Assembly: GCF_003024605.1 (NCBI RefSeq)
Contig: NZ_PYJQ01000009.1
Location: 744,001 to 808,000, forward strand
Origin: Rhizobium sp. JAB6
GTDB taxonomy: Bacteria; Pseudomonadota; Alphaproteobacteria; Rhizobiales; Rhizobiaceae
Length of the DNA: 64,000 nt
Direction: 5' to 3'
The position numbers and the translations under genes are program-made. The notes below the pieces were generated by a model, which was given only the letters and a program-made list of their open reading frames with translations, searched no databases and had not been told where the DNA came from. This document shows, piece by piece, positions 61,971 through 64,000 of the stretch. Each line of letters opens with the position of its first letter. Position 1 is the stretch's first letter.

Positions 61971-64000
61971 TCAGGCGCGCATACGGGCGCCGTCTGCATC
62001 GAACAGTGGCTCGGGCTGAAGCCTTGCCGGCAGAAGCTCGCCGAGCAATTCGATCGCCCAATCCTGCGTCTCGTCGGCAATTTCCTTCGGAACATAGCCG
62101 ACGGCAACGGAAAGGCCGGAAGCGTGCGCATATCCGCCCGACGTCACCCAGCCGCAGACCGCGCCCTTGTGATAAATAGGCTCGTCGCCGATGACGTCTG
62201 CATCCCTTGTGCTCACGATAAAGGTACGCAGCCGCAAGGTTCCGCCCTCCGCCTTTTCCTTAGCAGCGGCGGTCTTGCCAATGAAATCGGCCTCTTTGGA
62301 CAGAGCGACAAATCGGTTGAGCCCGGCCTCCAACGGCCCGTAAAGCGGCCGGTATTCGCGCGCCCAGCTGCCATAGGACTTGTCGAGACGCAGTGCGTTC
62401 AATGCTCTCAACCCAAAGAGCCGGATGCCGAATTCGGCACCTTCCTGCATCAGAAGGTCGAAAATGTAGCGCTGGTACTCCGGCTTCATCCAGATCTCGT
62501 AGCCGAGATCTCCCGTATAGGAGACGCGGCCGACGACCGCGGGCGCCATGCCGATATCCATGCGGCGGATCGACATGAAAGGGAACGCGGCCGTGGAAAG
62601 ATCCTGATGGGTCAGCTTCTGCAGCAGCTTGCGGGCATTCGGGCCGGCGATCGAAAGGCCAAGCAGGGAAAGACCGAGTGCCTTGAGCTCCACCGAACCG
62701 TCCTTCGGCAGCAGGCGTTCGAACCAGCGCATATGATAGGCTTCGGCGATGCCGGAGCCGATGAGAAGGAAATCCTTCTCGCCGAGCTTGGCCAGGGTGA
62801 AATCGCCGATCAGCTTGCCGTCATGCTTCAGCATCGGCGCCAGCGTCATACGGCCCACGGCCGGAATGCGGCAGGCGAGCAACGTGTCGAGGAAGGCCTC
62901 GGCGCCCGGTCCCTTGACCGAATATTTGGCAAAACCGGATGTCTCCATCAAGCCGACGCTATCGCGAACCGCCTTGGCTTCGGCGCCGACGACATCGAAA
63001 TCGTTGGAACGGCGCCACGAGAATTGATCCACTTCGCCTTGCGGCGCAAACCACAGCGCCTGCTCCAGGCCATAGTAGCCGCCAAAGACGCCGCCGGCTT
63101 CCTTGAGCTTATCGTAGATCGGCGTCGTCAGCAGCGGACGCGCAGCCGGCAGTTCCTCATTCGGATAGCGGATCGAGAAGCGGCGGGCATAGTTCTCGCG
63201 CACCTTGGCATTGGTATAGGCGAGCGTGGCGTAGTCGCCATAGCGGGAAACGTCCATGGCGAATACATCGAAGCCCGGATCGCCGTAGATCATCCAGTTG
63301 GCGAGCGCGAGCCCCACGCCGCCGCCCTGGCTGAAGCCGGCCATGACGGCGCAGGCCGACCAATAGTTCCTCAAGCCTCGCACCGGGCCGACGAGCGGAT
63401 TGCCATCCGGCGAGAAGGTGAAGGGGCCGTTGATGATCCTCCTGATGCCGGCATTGTTGAAGGCCGGGAAATGGCGGAAGCCGACTTCCAGCTCCGGCGT
63501 AATGCGCTCGATATCCTCGGCCAGCAGCTCGTGACCGAAATCCCAAGGGGTCGTCACGGGCGACCATGGGCGGCAGGCCTTCTCATAGGTGCCCATCAGC
63601 ATGCCCTGCCGCTCCTGGCGCAGATAGATTTCGCCGTCGAAATCGACGCAGTGCATCAGCTCCTTGCCCGACGTCCTGTTGAAATCGATGACCTCGGGCA
63701 TGTCCTCGGTGATGAGATACATATGCTCCATGGCCAGCACCGGCAGCTCAAGCCCCACCATACGGCCGACTTCGCGCGCCCAAAGGCCGGCGGCGTTGAC
63801 GACGTGCTCGGCTATGATCTCGCCCTGGTTGGTAATGACCCGCCAGGAACCATCCTCACGCTGCACCAGCTCTTCCACCTTGGTGTGCAGGTAGATCTCG
63901 GCGCCGTTCTTCTTGGCCGAACGGGCATAGGCATGCGTGGTGCCATAGGGATCGAGATGGCCCTCGACGGGGTCGTAGAGCGCGCCGACGAACTGATCGG
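61971..64000 (-). CDS. FAD-dependent dimethylglycine/sarcosine dehydrogenase-like, GcvT-family (N-terminus outside window)
   Basis: The last ~675 residues of a large two-part enzyme, open to the window edge. The first part is the end of an FAD-dependent amine oxidase-type domain (HVVNAAGLWAREVGRMVG, an FAO_M-like linker) and the second the GcvT tetrahydrofolate-binding domain (GDLGYEIWMKPEYQRYI, LRLDKSYGSWAREYRPL). Such enzymes demethylate dimethylglycine or sarcosine and pass the methyl carbon to tetrahydrofolate. The exact substrate is inferred. It lies upstream of, and on the same strand as, the liv operon. Confidence 0.88.
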   Translation of the reverse strand, partial: DQFVGALYDPVEGHLDPYGTTHAYARSAKKNGAEIYLHTKVEELVQREDGSWRVITNQGEIIAEHVVNAAGLWAREVGRMVGLELPVLAMEHMYLITEDMPEVIDFNRTSGKELMHCVDFDGEIYLRQERQGMLMGTYEKACRPWSPVTTPWDFGHELLAEDIERITPELEVGFRHFPAFNNAGIRRIINGPFTFSPDGNPLVGPVRGLRNYWSACAVMAGFSQGGGVGLALANWMIYGDPGFDVFAMDVSRYGDYATLAYTNAKVRENYARRFSIRYPNEELPAARPLLTTPIYDKLKEAGGVFGGYYGLEQALWFAPQGEVDQFSWRRSNDFDVVGAEAKAVRDSVGLMETSGFAKYSVKGPGAEAFLDTLLACRIPAVGRMTLAPMLKHDGKLIGDFTLAKLGEKDFLLIGSGIAEAYHMRWFERLLPKDGSVELKALGLSLLGLSIAGPNARKLLQKLTHQDLSTAAFPFMSIRRMDIGMAPAVVGRVSYTGDLGYEIWMKPEYQRYIFDLLMQEGAEFGIRLFGLRALNALRLDKSYGSWAREYRPLYGPLEAGLNRFVALSKEADFIGKTAAAKEKAEGGTLRLRTFIVSTRDADVIGDEPIYHKGAVCGWVTSGGYAHASGLSVAVGYVPKEIADETQDWAIELLGELLPARLQPEPLFDADGARMRA

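Noticed and set aside
1..64000. CRISPR arrays, tRNA/rRNA genes, insertion sequences, attachment sites
   Set aside because: No regularly spaced direct repeats, no cloverleaf or rRNA sequence and no transposase motifs were recognised on reading; a dedicated search (tRNAscan, ISfinder) could still reveal fragments.

Overview
The window is a continuous stretch of chromosome from an alphaproteobacterium of the Rhizobiaceae, most likely Rhizobium. The evidence is GC-rich coding DNA, a NepR/EcfG/PhyR general stress locus with its GGAAC-N16-CGTT promoters, a hmuPSTUV haem-import operon beside tonB, a urease cluster carrying extra ORFs, a livHMGF/livJ system, and three copies of a ~100-bp intergenic palindrome of the RIME type. 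No rRNA, tRNA, insertion sequence, prophage or CRISPR array was seen. Two genes are cut by the window edges: a sterol desaturase at the left and a GcvT-family FAD dehydrogenase at the right.

Layout. 1-7 kb: membrane and lipid genes (sterol desaturase; an unusual four-module protein joining 2-oxoacid dehydrogenase E1 alpha, E1 beta, a lipoyl domain and a KASIII condensing enzyme; an LpxO-like lipid A hydroxylase), then the fluoride exporter crcB with a candidate riboswitch leader, and a methyltransferase. 7-17.7 kb: a carbohydrate locus with a ThuA/ThuB-like pair, a TetR/SMR efflux pair, a complete ABC sugar importer, a TIM-barrel isomerase, a second Gfo/Idh/MocA dehydrogenase and a divergent LacI repressor with a clear operator. 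17.8-25.7 kb: a haem/iron region (truncated haemoglobin, an IsdG-like haem monooxygenase, a DUF2325 protein, tonB, hmuP, hmuS, hmuT, hmuU, hmuV). Both the haem monooxygenase and hmuV carry a frameshift. 25.7-29.9 kb: a DUF883/holin-like membrane pair and the general stress response core (ecfG, nepR, phyR, HWE kinase), tied together by matching sigma-EcfG promoters. 30.3-41.9 kb: reductive pyrimidine catabolism (preT, preA, rutR, beta-ureidopropionase-like amidohydrolase, dihydropyrimidinase), a cupin, and an NMT1/THI5-type ABC importer probably feeding the same pathway. 42.2-46.9 kb: an RND efflux adaptor and pump. 47-54.7 kb: urease genes ureD-A-B-C-E-F-G on the minus strand, interleaved with DUF1272, LprI-like, GT29-like and GGDEF genes. 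54.9-64 kb: a hydroxypyruvate reductase-like dehydrogenase, the branched-chain amino acid ABC system, and the partial FAD/GcvT dehydrogenase.

How they work together. Nitrogen scavenging dominates the right half: pyrimidine rings are reduced and hydrolysed to ammonia and a beta-amino acid, urea is hydrolysed by a nickel urease, and amino acids and methylated glycines are imported or oxidised. The left half handles sugars, outer-membrane lipids and haem iron. The most unusual single object is the E1-lipoyl-KASIII fusion at 811-4134. It could prime fatty-acid synthesis directly from a 2-oxoacid, although it has no E2 acyltransferase domain.
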